Positions 1-7,480 of a DNA stretch of 14,912 nucleotides are shown here, one piece after another. Position numbers and translations under genes: made by a program. This stretch comes from JBMYQA01 sp049600855. GTDB lineage: Bacteria; Bacteroidota; Bacteroidia; Cytophagales; Flammeovirgaceae. The DNA lies in the NCBI GenBank assembly GCA_049600855.1, contig JBMYQA010000136.1, positions 1 to 14,912 of the forward strand, given 5' to 3'. Below the pieces are notes generated by a model. It ran no database searches. It saw only the letters and a program-made list of their open reading frames with translations, and was not told the DNA's origin. The first letter of the stretch is position 1, and each line of letters begins with the position of its first letter.

Positions 1-36
1 GAAAGAGGCGTGGTTTACCCACTTAATAGTTCCCAT
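1..36 (-). CDS. 5' end of a gene cut by the window edge, possibly an MBL-fold metallohydrolase
   Basis: An ATG at 34-36 on the minus strand opens a frame that stays open to base 1 and reads MGTIKWVNHASF. It lies 84 bases past the acyltransferase stop, in the same direction, so it is probably the next gene of the polysaccharide operon. The Asn-His-Ala-Ser pattern after a short beta strand resembles the N terminus of metallo-beta-lactamase-fold hydrolases, which occur in some glycan clusters. That resemblance rests on 12 residues only and is an inference. The frame could also be fortuitous. Confidence 0.35.
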   Translation of the reverse strand, partial: MGTIKWVNHASF

Positions 37-120
37 ATCTTATTAATTTTTTACGCACCATGAGCTATTCTATTGGCTTATTTTCCTAAAAGTCTGGTCA
101 AATTCAATGTGGTAGCGTTC

Positions 121-1245
121 TTACAACTTCCTTGTACGTACTACAGCAAACTTCTCCTTAAATCGAAGAAGTGGGTATTCAAAGTAATTATATGAAATCC
201 AAGATATTGCTATGGAGCATATCAGTGAAACACCAAACAAAAGCAGTTCAGATTGAATGGATGACTTTAAATAATGGATGATGATCACATGAAAAAGGTA
301 AAGCCCAAAGGATATCTTGCCAAGATAGTTAAGCGTATTCAGTATCGTGTTTGATGACTTTGTAGACGCGCTATGATGGAAACAAGTAAAAGTAATAATG
401 ATTACGAAAGAAATTATATACAACTGCTTAGCTATAAATTGAGAAAAGTAAATATTTTCAAAAAAGTACTCAGCGTAAAGTACAAGTAAGAACGCAAGAA
501 CGACCAATATGATCGTTGCATAGTTGAAGCGATCAATCCATAACTGTAAGTGCTTTTTATAGTAATATGCGATAGTTGCTAGTAAACAGCCAACTATAAT
601 GCCGTCAAAAGCGGATAATGGATTGAATTGCAGGTTTCTAAACTGTAGTGCATCATCTAATGGAAAGGCATGTATTAGAAGAACTTTACTCACTAAAGTG
701 ATTGAGTAGCACAACATAAATACCCGAACTAAGGATTGTTTGTGTGCTCGAAAAGCCCATACCAATACAGGAAAAATGAGGTAAAATTGCTCTTCTACCC
801 CAATACTCCACAACACACCTGAACCGATAAAACTGTTTACGGTGCTTACATCATTGACAATTCTATCAAAGTTGCCCATAAACGTAAAGTAATACTTCAA
901 AAACTCAGGGATTGCCCCTGCTCTTACCTCTCCAGTTAATGTAGAGAGCAGGAGAATCAAAAATAAGACTGCGAAGTAAAGCGGAAAGATTCTGAAAATA
1001 CGCCTTATCCAAAACTTACGTAAAGAGATTGTGTTTGTGAGTTCTTTTTCCTTGAGTAATATTGAGGTTATGAGAAAGCCACTTAATACAAAAAACATTT
1101 CAACGCCTAAACGACCAAACTTGTATTTCAAGAAAGCCAAAAATTCAGCATCAATCGCATAGGGCAAATGCGAAATAAAAACCATCATAAAAGCTACAAA
1201 CCGTAGCAAATCTAAATTATGAAAGAAAAAACGGGACTTCTTCAC
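121..1245 (-). CDS. Acyltransferase-3 family membrane O-acyltransferase
   Basis: Integral membrane acyltransferase (OafA/YrhL-like, acyltransferase family 3) that would transfer an acyl group, often acetyl, to a sugar hydroxyl of the glycan made by this operon. The 374-residue protein has about ten hydrophobic segments and no added SGNH domain, so it is the short form. The family's R-X10-H motif is visible as Arg15 and His26. Other family landmarks are GVEMFFVLSGFLIT near residues 47-60, the basic RRIFRIFP segment and WSIGVEEQFYLIFP near 146-159. The start is GTG; no ATG lies upstream in frame, and the next internal Met (residue 20) would remove Arg15. The gene begins 20 bases after the glycosyltransferase stop, so the two are probably co-transcribed. 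Acceptor sugar and acyl group are unknown. Confidence 0.88.
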   Translation of the reverse strand: MKKSRFFFHNLDLLRFVAFMMVFISHLPYAIDAEFLAFLKYKFGRLGVEMFFVLSGFLITSILLKEKELTNTISLRKFWIRRIFRIFPLYFAVLFLILLLSTLTGEVRAGAIPEFLKYYFTFMGNFDRIVNDVSTVNSFIGSGVLWSIGVEEQFYLIFPVLVWAFRAHKQSLVRVFMLCYSITLVSKVLLIHAFPLDDALQFRNLQFNPLSAFDGIIVGCLLATIAYYYKKHLQLWIDRFNYATIILVVLAFLLVLYAEYFFENIYFSQFIAKQLYIISFVIIITFTCFHHSASTKSSNTILNTLNYLGKISFGLYLFHVIIIHYLKSSIQSELLLFGVSLICSIAISWISYNYFEYPLLRFKEKFAVVRTRKL

Positions 1246-1265
1246 GACTATAAAAGGGTTCTTTT

Positions 1266-2489
1266 TTAAAAAGGATTTGCTGAAACAAAAGTCATGTATT
1301 TGGTTTTGTTACTTTCGAACGAATATCCTTTTTGAATCTTTTCTCTAGCTGCCTGTCCCATATTCCGAAGATCGTATTCCCCATTAAATATCTTTTCTAA
1401 GAAAATGTCCCAATCATTTATTTCTTTGGCTAAAATTGAATTTACTTCATGATCGATGATCTCACAATTAATCGTAATCGCTGAGGCAATGCTTACAATC
1501 CCTAAGCCCATGTATTGAATGAGTTTAAAACCTCCTTTACCTCGAGATTCCGCATCATTGACCAGTGGCATTAAACCTACATCAATCTTATACAAATTTT
1601 CTATCTCCGTTTTTAACTGCCAAGGAATAAATGCTATTTCGAAGTTTGTTTCTCGCTGATATTCACTTCCTCCTATCACCAGTAATTTAAACGGATACTG
1701 CTCGGAGAGTCGATTTAAAACGGGCAGTAATTGATCAATGAGGAAATAATTGTAATCACTCCCAATCCAACCAAGTACCAACTGATCAAATTCGGCAGGA
1801 TATGATTTCTTGAGGTGTTTATCATAATCTACACAAGTAGGAATCACTAACACATTTTTTTCAGGCAATCCGCTATTTACGCGTAATACTTTATCTTTAA
1901 GATAGGTAGAGGCCACAATAAAACGATGGTATAGCTGTAAAGAAGCATTAAATTTATTTCCATGCTCTAGCATTAATTTCCCATAGGTATTGTTTATTTC
2001 TCGCGGCTGATTCTTAGCACTAGAGATGTCATCATCAAAATCAAGAATAACATTTGGATGAATGCTTAATAGAAATTTTTCTAAAAATAAATTTCCATAA
2101 TCATTGAAAACGAGCAGTTCCCTTCTCACAATTACCGTAGCAAACTTTCTCGACTGAATAACTTGGATAAAGCGCTTTAACAATGCCTTTAATAAAAAAA
2201 GCTGGGTATTTTTTCTAAATTGAACATCCCAAACCTTTCGATCTTCTATAATCGTCCATACCGCTGCATGCATCTCGTTTTTAAGAAATAAATCTGACCA
2301 TAATTTAGCGCGATAATGGTACCCTGCATTTTCTGTGGGCAAACTTTCTAAAAAAACAATGGATTGCTTTTGGTACGATTTCTTCCTCAACACATATGAA
2401 AGTACGATACTGAGCACCCTTAAGGTATGCATTACGAGAAATAAGGATAGACTGATGAGTTTTTGCATGATGCTGTTCAACAAGCTCAT
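1266..2489 (-). CDS. GT-B fold glycosyltransferase (family 4-like)
   Basis: Probable retaining glycosyltransferase that adds one sugar to the growing repeat unit on the cytoplasmic face of the inner membrane. The 407-residue protein has an N-terminal hydrophobic stretch (about 9-34) that may anchor it. The C-terminal Rossmann half is recognisable from VIPTCVD (215-221), GWIGS (240-244), VIGGS (271-275) and the nucleotide-sugar-binding region KGGFKLIQYMGLG (318-330), where the usual EX7E motif is only partly kept (Glu314). The start codon overlaps the methyltransferase stop by one base (TAATG), a sign of translational coupling. Donor and acceptor sugars cannot be read from sequence. Met8 is a possible alternative start. 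Confidence 0.8.
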   Translation of the reverse strand: MSLLNSIMQKLISLSLFLVMHTLRVLSIVLSYVLRKKSYQKQSIVFLESLPTENAGYHYRAKLWSDLFLKNEMHAAVWTIIEDRKVWDVQFRKNTQLFLLKALLKRFIQVIQSRKFATVIVRRELLVFNDYGNLFLEKFLLSIHPNVILDFDDDISSAKNQPREINNTYGKLMLEHGNKFNASLQLYHRFIVASTYLKDKVLRVNSGLPEKNVLVIPTCVDYDKHLKKSYPAEFDQLVLGWIGSDYNYFLIDQLLPVLNRLSEQYPFKLLVIGGSEYQRETNFEIAFIPWQLKTEIENLYKIDVGLMPLVNDAESRGKGGFKLIQYMGLGIVSIASAITINCEIIDHEVNSILAKEINDWDIFLEKIFNGEYDLRNMGQAAREKIQKGYSFESNKTKYMTFVSANPF

Positions 2490-3436
2490 TACTTTTTAGC
2501 AATTATGGTGAATTTCCACCCTGGAAACATGGACGATACCTTTTTTAATTGCTTTCCTTTCCACGTTTCATGTTTTCTCAGTAAAGGATATTTCGTGCTA
2601 CGCTCCTGCTTATCCGAATTCGACTCATGCACTTTTTCTTCCGCTTGTGGTGTTCCCTGACGTTTTTTTGCTAAAAATTCCGTAAACTGTAATACAAAAT
2701 TGGGATAATGTAAATCAATATCTACGGTCTTAAACCCGCACTTTTTTAACTCCTTTTCGAGTTGACTTGGATAAAAGTGATTGAGGTGTCGAGGTAAATC
2801 GTAAGAAAGTCTGGTGCGTTCTTTACTAATCTTCATATCAAATGCCTGAACATTTGGTACTTCTATTACAACTATGCCGCCTGACTTTAAGAGGGAAAAG
2901 CTCCGTTCAATGACATATTGAGGATGAGGTACATGCTCTAAGGTTTGATACATACAAATCACATCAAACAACTTTTCTTCTTTGTACTCTTCTAATGTGC
3001 CACAAAAAACGTCTATATGATTTTGTTCTCTGGCATACGTTGATGCATCTTCTGATATTTCTACGCCATTTACGCTCCAACCTCTTGCTTTCATTTGTTT
3101 GAGGAATTCCCCTCGTGCACAACCAATTTCTAGTAAGTTTCCTCGCTGTTGTACGTGATGCTCAATGTCTGCAATTCTTGAATGATAATCTATACCAGCT
3201 ACCTTTATACTTCCATCTTCATTATAAAATTTGCTGTAATGCCGCTCATCTTTGAAGTATTCTTCTTGGTAATAATTTGGCAAGGTTTTTAACGTAGGTC
3301 GTGGATTCGTAAAAATAAAACCACAATTACTACATTTTACAATTTGCCAACTATTAAGCTTATCGTAAACTTTAAATTCAGTGCTTTTGCAAAAATCACA
3401 ATTGATATGTTCAACCTCTTTTTCCGCTTGAATCAT
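2489..3436 (-). CDS. Class I SAM-dependent methyltransferase with N-terminal zinc ribbon
   Basis: Probable sugar or glycan methyltransferase of the polysaccharide operon. The 315-residue protein begins with a four-cysteine zinc-ribbon-like knuckle (Cys13, Cys16, Cys35, Cys38). This is followed by a Rossmann methyltransferase core: SAM-binding motif I LLEIGCARGEF (101-111), the acidic end of strand 2 at VNGVEIS (122-128), and QTLEHVPHP (164-172), a typical motif of the Methyltransf_23/11 group. A charged, low-complexity insertion lies at about 257-297, near the C terminus. The zinc-binding N terminus recalls deoxysugar C-methyltransferases, but O-methylation is equally possible. It lies 47 bases after the flippase stop and overlaps the next gene by one base. 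Confidence 0.8.
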   Translation of the reverse strand: MIQAEKEVEHINCDFCKSTEFKVYDKLNSWQIVKCSNCGFIFTNPRPTLKTLPNYYQEEYFKDERHYSKFYNEDGSIKVAGIDYHSRIADIEHHVQQRGNLLEIGCARGEFLKQMKARGWSVNGVEISEDASTYAREQNHIDVFCGTLEEYKEEKLFDVICMYQTLEHVPHPQYVIERSFSLLKSGGIVVIEVPNVQAFDMKISKERTRLSYDLPRHLNHFYPSQLEKELKKCGFKTVDIDLHYPNFVLQFTEFLAKKRQGTPQAEEKVHESNSDKQERSTKYPLLRKHETWKGKQLKKVSSMFPGWKFTIIAKK

Positions 3437-3483
3437 GATAGCATCAAATTTTAGATAGTTAATTGTTGATAGCCGAAATCCAT

Positions 3484-4932
3484 TTATTGAGTCAGTTTTT
3501 GCTGTTTCAACTTTGGTAAATACACCTTAAAAAAACCGACAACCAACACAGCCAATAGCAAGAGTACGGCTACAGATTTAATCACAAGATGAATGAAAGA
3601 AAATTGTGTAAATAGTGGCCAATTTACACTCGTCAGAAAAGTAAGTGCAAGGCCAACGAGTAATGAAATAACTAGTAAGGAATATTGGTAGGTAATTTTA
3701 AATAACTTTTGACTGTAAAAGTGTTGGACTCCAACCCATAGCAAACTGCCAATTATACTGCCCCACACGATGCCGTACATTCCCATATACTGCACAAACC
3801 AAACACTAAAGCATACATTGGCGATAATAGAAAGAATGGCTGCATAAGTGATTGCCTTTGTTTTTTTTGAAATTTGGATGCCTAACGTAAAGACATAAAC
3901 AAAAGCCAAAATAAAGTTCAAAATCAGTAATAAAGGAATTAGATGAAAGGCATCTTGGTAATCGGGCGCAAAAAACAAGATGAGTTCCGTTCGGAAGCAG
4001 GAAATCACAATAATCAGAAATAATGAGCCAAATATAAATAGATTGAAGAAGAGCGGAATTAAGTTTTTCGCCGTTTCTCTATTCATGGCAAACACATAGG
4101 GCATCCATGCCATTCCAAACGATGAAAGGACAATCTTTAATACGCCACTGATTCGAACTGCAATGGAATACACTCCAACATCTTCTATGGATAAATATTC
4201 CTTGATTAAATAGCGATCTAATATTTCGGTTGCTTGAAATAAAAAGATGACAGAAACAAAATGGATGGAATACTCTAGTAGCTTTTTAAAGTGTGTGAAC
4301 TTTATCGTCACCTGTAACAGCTTTGGGTTAAAGTAAAATGCAACGATATTGCTAACAATTAAAGAGACCAATGAAGCGATAAAAAAGCCTTTTACCCCTG
4401 TTTTATAATAAAATACGAGTATAAACCCCAAAGCGGATAAAATGACAAAATTCAATAGAGATAGCCCCCCATAAACTATCTTTTTGAATTTAGCTCTTAG
4501 TATTTCCAAATTGTAATTGAAAAATATCGTTAATACTACAATTCCAATACTATAATAATACAACTCTGGGTAGGAATGGATTTCCAGCAAACTATTCAGC
4601 AAGGGCGTGAATAAAAGTAAGGCTAGCACATAGATTCCAGATATCAGCACAAATAGAGAAGTAATTCCTTGTAATAATTCATTCTTTTTCTCGGTCTGAT
4701 CTTTTACTTCTGGATAAAAACGAATAATCGCATTTAACAAACCAAGAGGTAATACTGCAATCATTAAGGCATTCCATGAATTATAAATATCCATGATGCC
4801 GTAATCTGCTTTGGTCAGTATTCGGGTAAAGATTGGGGTTAAGAATATCGCTGCAAATAGGCTTAAATACCTTGAAAAGCCATATACGATGCTATCAGAG
4901 AAAACCTTTTGAACAATCTTTTTCTTAGTCAT
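3484..4932 (-). CDS. Wzx-type oligosaccharide flippase (MOP superfamily)
   Basis: Membrane exporter that would flip the lipid-linked oligosaccharide unit from the cytoplasmic to the periplasmic face of the inner membrane. The 482-residue protein is almost entirely hydrophobic, with 12 to 14 predicted membrane segments. Its N terminus is typical of polysaccharide synthesis exporters: an amphipathic start, the first helix at about 13-35, then TRILTKADYGIMDIY with the conserved Tyr-Gly after the first loop. Length matches the family. Its ATG lies inside the end of the sulfotransferase gene (8-base overlap), which implies translational coupling. No polymerase (Wzy) is visible in the window, so one may lie to the left of base 1 or the glycan may not be a Wzy-type polymer. 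Confidence 0.85.
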   Translation of the reverse strand: MTKKKIVQKVFSDSIVYGFSRYLSLFAAIFLTPIFTRILTKADYGIMDIYNSWNALMIAVLPLGLLNAIIRFYPEVKDQTEKKNELLQGITSLFVLISGIYVLALLLFTPLLNSLLEIHSYPELYYYSIGIVVLTIFFNYNLEILRAKFKKIVYGGLSLLNFVILSALGFILVFYYKTGVKGFFIASLVSLIVSNIVAFYFNPKLLQVTIKFTHFKKLLEYSIHFVSVIFLFQATEILDRYLIKEYLSIEDVGVYSIAVRISGVLKIVLSSFGMAWMPYVFAMNRETAKNLIPLFFNLFIFGSLFLIIVISCFRTELILFFAPDYQDAFHLIPLLLILNFILAFVYVFTLGIQISKKTKAITYAAILSIIANVCFSVWFVQYMGMYGIVWGSIIGSLLWVGVQHFYSQKLFKITYQYSLLVISLLVGLALTFLTSVNWPLFTQFSFIHLVIKSVAVLLLLAVLVVGFFKVYLPKLKQQKLTQ

Positions 4933-5824
4933 TCCAGTGTGATAGGTCTTTATTGAGTAATGTACTTAGCTTTTGGTTATGTGCTTGGAAGTGCTTTTTC
5001 AGCATGGCTATAGTATGAGGATCTGCTTGCTGATTTGCAGTTAACTTTTTTCTTACACGTTGTGCAATTGCTAAGCGCCAAGAATTGGGAAGGATGTATT
5101 TTAAGCCAGTGAATTTACCTAAGGTAGATAATAAAGAAGGCACTTCAACCAATTTTTTAGTATTGTCATTTTTTAATTCGATCTCTTCACGCTGTAAAGC
5201 GGGCAAGCCTATAAATAAACGTAGTTCATTCAATACAGCCGCTGGATTATGCTTCAAATCTTCTAAAAACAATACTTTAATTTGTTCATTTTCAAAGATT
5301 TGATAGTACCTCATTAATTGCTCATAATAATACCCACTGTCTACATAAGTTCGATAAAACTGTACATTGTCTGGGCACGCACAATACGCATCGACTTCTT
5401 CTTGATTGTGAAATCGTTTACCTGCCTCTATTCGTTTAAGGTCTTCTTCGATTGCTTTTTTAAACGATAGTTTTTCCAATCCTCTTGAGTATAAATGCCA
5501 CCAATGGGAATAAGCTCTACTTGCAGGCTCTCTTAAAATGGCAATTAATTTTGCTTGAGGATTAGTTTCCAGTATTCTTTGCGGAATATAAGGTAAATAC
5601 ATATTTCTATGCCGAGACTCCCCAATTAACTGCTCTTGATTCCAGTGACTGAAATAGGTTTTTTGATAATAATCCAGCCCTTTTTCATATTCACATTCAA
5701 AAAAGAAAGGCTCTTTGGGATTGGACATACACACCTCCGAAAAACTATCTAAATGATTGTGTAGTGTTGTTGTTCCACATTTCGCCACTCCTATGATAAA
5801 TATATTAGGTGAAAAAGTTTTCAT
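4925..5824 (-). CDS. PAPS-dependent carbohydrate sulfotransferase
   Basis: Transfers sulfate from PAPS, probably to a sugar of the operon's glycan, in the cytoplasm. From the chosen start the protein has 299 residues. The 5'-phosphosulfate loop is GVAKCGTTTLHNHL (12-25), with Lys15 at the catalytic-lysine position. The 3'-phosphate site is REPASRAYSHW (98-108), with Arg98 and Ser106 at the ligand positions. This layout matches the heparan N-deacetylase/sulfotransferase-like group. A longer frame reaches 5848, but its first codon is TTG. The ATG at 5822-5824 has an AAAGGG just upstream and is preferred. The gene starts 41 bases after the upxY-like stop (17 for the TTG) and is the first biosynthetic gene of the operon. 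Confidence 0.87.
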   Translation of the reverse strand: MKTFSPNIFIIGVAKCGTTTLHNHLDSFSEVCMSNPKEPFFFECEYEKGLDYYQKTYFSHWNQEQLIGESRHRNMYLPYIPQRILETNPQAKLIAILREPASRAYSHWWHLYSRGLEKLSFKKAIEEDLKRIEAGKRFHNQEEVDAYCACPDNVQFYRTYVDSGYYYEQLMRYYQIFENEQIKVLFLEDLKHNPAAVLNELRLFIGLPALQREEIELKNDNTKKLVEVPSLLSTLGKFTGLKYILPNSWRLAIAQRVRKKLTANQQADPHTIAMLKKHFQAHNQKLSTLLNKDLSHWND

Positions 5825-5865
5825 ATTACCCTTTGCTGATTCTGTCAATATGCTTAATCAATAAA

Positions 5866-6354
5866 CTATTCCATAGCTGCAATGGCAGCTTCCACAACTA
5901 ACCCAATACTTTCCAATAAAATGTAAACTTTTCGATTCCCTACTTTTTCTACCTTACCTTTTTCACCCGCAAAAGCTCCCTGTTGTAGCGTCACCAAATC
6001 GCCAGGTTCTAATGCTTTTACAGTTAACGAGCTATCTTTGTACTCTCCCAAGAAAGTTTTCAAATGATCCATCTCCTTGTCTTTGATAACGGCAGGCTTT
6101 CCTAACCAGAAAATGAAATTCATCACGCCTACGTCTTGCAATACCTGATAACGCTCTTTTTCTGTTACTCTCACAAACACATACGAACTAAAAACAGGTA
6201 TAATCACTTTCTTTTTCCGATCACTCCACTGTCGTAAAGTAGTATAGGTTGGGCAATACACTTCAATTCCTTGTTTTTCCAAACGTTCGGCCACTTTTTT
6301 CTCACTACGAGACTTCGTGTAAATGGCATACCAATGTTTATCGTGTGACTTCAT
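5866..6354 (-). CDS. UpxY-family (NusG-like) transcription antiterminator
   Basis: NusG paralogue that binds RNA polymerase and prevents premature termination, so that long capsule or exopolysaccharide operons are fully transcribed. The 162-residue protein has an NGN domain at about 6-105, starting HWYAIYTKSRSEKKVAERL and including PVFSSYVFVRV. A KOW-type domain follows at about 115-160 (EPGDLVTLQQGAFAGEKGKV). In Bacteroides, Upx Y proteins are encoded at the head of the operon they serve and act on its untranslated leader. The position here, just before the sulfotransferase and glycan genes, fits that model. The ATG at 6352-6354 is the natural start, since the NGN domain begins five residues later. 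Which leader element it recognises is not shown by the sequence. Confidence 0.9.
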   Translation of the reverse strand: MKSHDKHWYAIYTKSRSEKKVAERLEKQGIEVYCPTYTTLRQWSDRKKKVIIPVFSSYVFVRVTEKERYQVLQDVGVMNFIFWLGKPAVIKDKEMDHLKTFLGEYKDSSLTVKALEPGDLVTLQQGAFAGEKGKVEKVGNRKVYILLESIGLVVEAAIAAME

Positions 6355-6430
6355 AATTTAACGGCTTATTCACATACAGTTCTTCTAATATAAGCAAATT
6401 AAGTTTCACATGCTGAAAAAGAGCACGTTA

Positions 6431-6577
6431 CTATTCCGTATTTTGCTTACTAAAATCATTTCTGATGAACTTGTCCATTCGATTTGATGGACTCATTTTA
6501 TTTTCTGCATGTAACCTGTGAAAAATACAGTCAACACGTAAGTCATCTCGGCTTGTAAAATCCATTCTTTTCTTCAT
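6431..6577 (-). CDS. Small ORF (48 codons) between regulator and antiterminator
   Basis: An ATG at 6575-6577 opens a 48-residue frame ending with TAG at 6431-6433. It begins MKKRMDFTSRDDLRVD and ends RNDFSKQNTE. The product is charged, has one Cys and no membrane segment or signal peptide, and matches no family I recognise. It lies on the same strand as its neighbours, 36 bases after the regulator stop and 76 bases before the upxY-like start. An AGGA lies 11 bases before the ATG. It could be a real small protein, a leader peptide that couples translation to antitermination, or chance. It supplies most of the sequence in what would otherwise be the upxY leader. Confidence 0.38.
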   Translation of the reverse strand: MKKRMDFTSRDDLRVDCIFHRLHAENKMSPSNRMDKFIRNDFSKQNTE

Positions 6578-6613
6578 AGCTATTTGTTTCCTACGTAGTG
6601 ATAGCTAAACTAC

Positions 6614-7138
6614 TTAAGCTGTCCAAATGAGTAAATAATCCTTATTGTCGAAATCCATGGTTTCAAACTCTTCCTCGGTGTAAATTACATACCTAATCTT
6701 CCTAGAAATTAAAGCTTCTGTCTTTTCAATCATTTCGATCAGATAAGCACGGTCGATATCACCAATTAATACCAAATCAATCACCTTTGAATCTTTTCCT
6801 TTTGCTAAATCTCCCGTAAGGTAAACTCGTTTCAGATTACCTAAGCCTTTCAAAATATTGCTAATAATCACATCTATGCCGACATATTTTCGCACAATAC
6901 GATTTACATCTTCAAATAAAGGATGCAACTTATTCACACTGAAAAACTTTTTATTTCCTTCCACATTTGTTTGGAGCATTTCCGCTTTTTCCAATCTATT
7001 CAATTCTAAGCGAATAGAATTAGAGGATTCTCCAAACTCTCCTTCTAAACTTCTGAGGTAAGAAGAAGTATTGGGGTTTAAGAAAAACTTAAGTAATAAC
7101 TTGATGCGAGTTTTTGAGGTAATCAGTGTATCTAGCAT
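6614..7138 (-). CDS. Winged-helix regulator with degenerate nucleotidyltransferase-like domain
   Basis: Probable transcription regulator of the polysaccharide operon. The 174-residue protein has an N-terminal winged helix (about 5-70) with a recognition-helix region GESSNSIRLELNRLEKAEML (36-55) and a wing at GNKKFFSVN. The C-terminal part (about 100-174) resembles a minimal pol-beta nucleotidyltransferase: strand RVYLTGDLAKG (104-114), then VIDLVLIGDID (119-129). The family's Gly-Ser is Gly109-Asp110, and the first Asp of the DxD pair is Val119, so nucleotidyl transfer looks unlikely. Related HTH-nucleotidyltransferase proteins are commonly found next to upxY-type genes in Cytophagales; I recall this rather than see it here. 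It is followed by the small ORF and upxY on the same strand. Ligand and DNA site are unknown. Confidence 0.72.
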   Translation of the reverse strand: MLDTLITSKTRIKLLLKFFLNPNTSSYLRSLEGEFGESSNSIRLELNRLEKAEMLQTNVEGNKKFFSVNKLHPLFEDVNRIVRKYVGIDVIISNILKGLGNLKRVYLTGDLAKGKDSKVIDLVLIGDIDRAYLIEMIEKTEALISRKIRYVIYTEEEFETMDFDNKDYLLIWTA

Positions 7139-7205
7139 AATTCAGGAAATATACCAGCTCGCTGGGATAAGATTTGGCATGGCTTCGCCACATCAGTCAC
7201 ACTTG

Positions 7206-7215
7206 GTCAGCTGAC
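7206..7215. repeat. 10-base palindrome GTCAGCTGAC
   Basis: A perfect palindrome that lies 67 bases before the regulator start and 10 bases from the inverted repeat at 7226-7246. It may be part of the regulatory region, but a palindrome this short can arise by chance. Confidence 0.3.
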
Positions 7216-7225
7216 TAAAAACAAA

Positions 7226-7246
7226 TTGAGTAGAAAAACTACTCAA
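7226..7246. promoter_or_regulatory. Inverted repeat, candidate operator of the regulator
   Basis: TTGAGTAG and CTACTCAA form a perfect 8-base inverted repeat around an AAAAA spacer, 87 to 108 bases upstream of the winged-helix regulator start. Size and symmetry suit a dimeric winged-helix protein, so autoregulation is a reasonable guess. No terminator-like T run follows on either strand, which argues against a transcription terminator. Confidence 0.35.
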
Positions 7247-7386
7247 CTTATACGACGATTTTAGCGCAAGGTTGTGTTAAAAGTGTAAACCTACAAAAAA
7301 ATCACAGCGAAAAAAGAGGGAATTTAAAATTGTTTAGAAAGGCCTATTTGATTATTAAGGCACTTCATCCGCATAATTTCATAAAA

Positions 7387-7431
7387 ATAGGGATGGCATG
7401 AACAATATTACAAGGTTCATGCCATCCCTAT
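7387..7431 (-). terminator. Rho-independent terminator after trpA
   Basis: A perfect 17-base stem (7387-7403 with 7415-7431) encloses an 11-base loop. On the minus strand it begins 49 bases after the trpA stop and is followed by TTTTAT. It would end the trpB-trpA transcript and insulate the polysaccharide regulator downstream. The stem is unusually long and free of mismatches. Confidence 0.8.
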
Positions 7432-7480
7432 AGGTATTAGCGATGAGCTATACTAGCTTATTCTAATATATTGAGTTATT

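Larger units (their letters stand above)
7139..7480. other. 342-base intergenic region between trpA and the regulator
   Basis: No coding frame is supported here. Next to trpA lies a strong terminator hairpin (7387-7431). Nearer the regulator are a perfect 8+8 inverted repeat (7226-7246) and a 10-base palindrome GTCAGCTGAC (7206-7215). The promoter of the regulator should be in this stretch, but I found no clean pair of TTG and TAnnTTTG boxes. The closest is TCAATTTG, overlapping the inverted repeat. Confidence 0.7.

Noticed and set aside
6395..6402. TTAATTTG on the minus strand before upxY as a promoter box
   Set aside because: It has one mismatch to TAnnTTTG and no TTG at the right distance upstream, so it is too weak to list.
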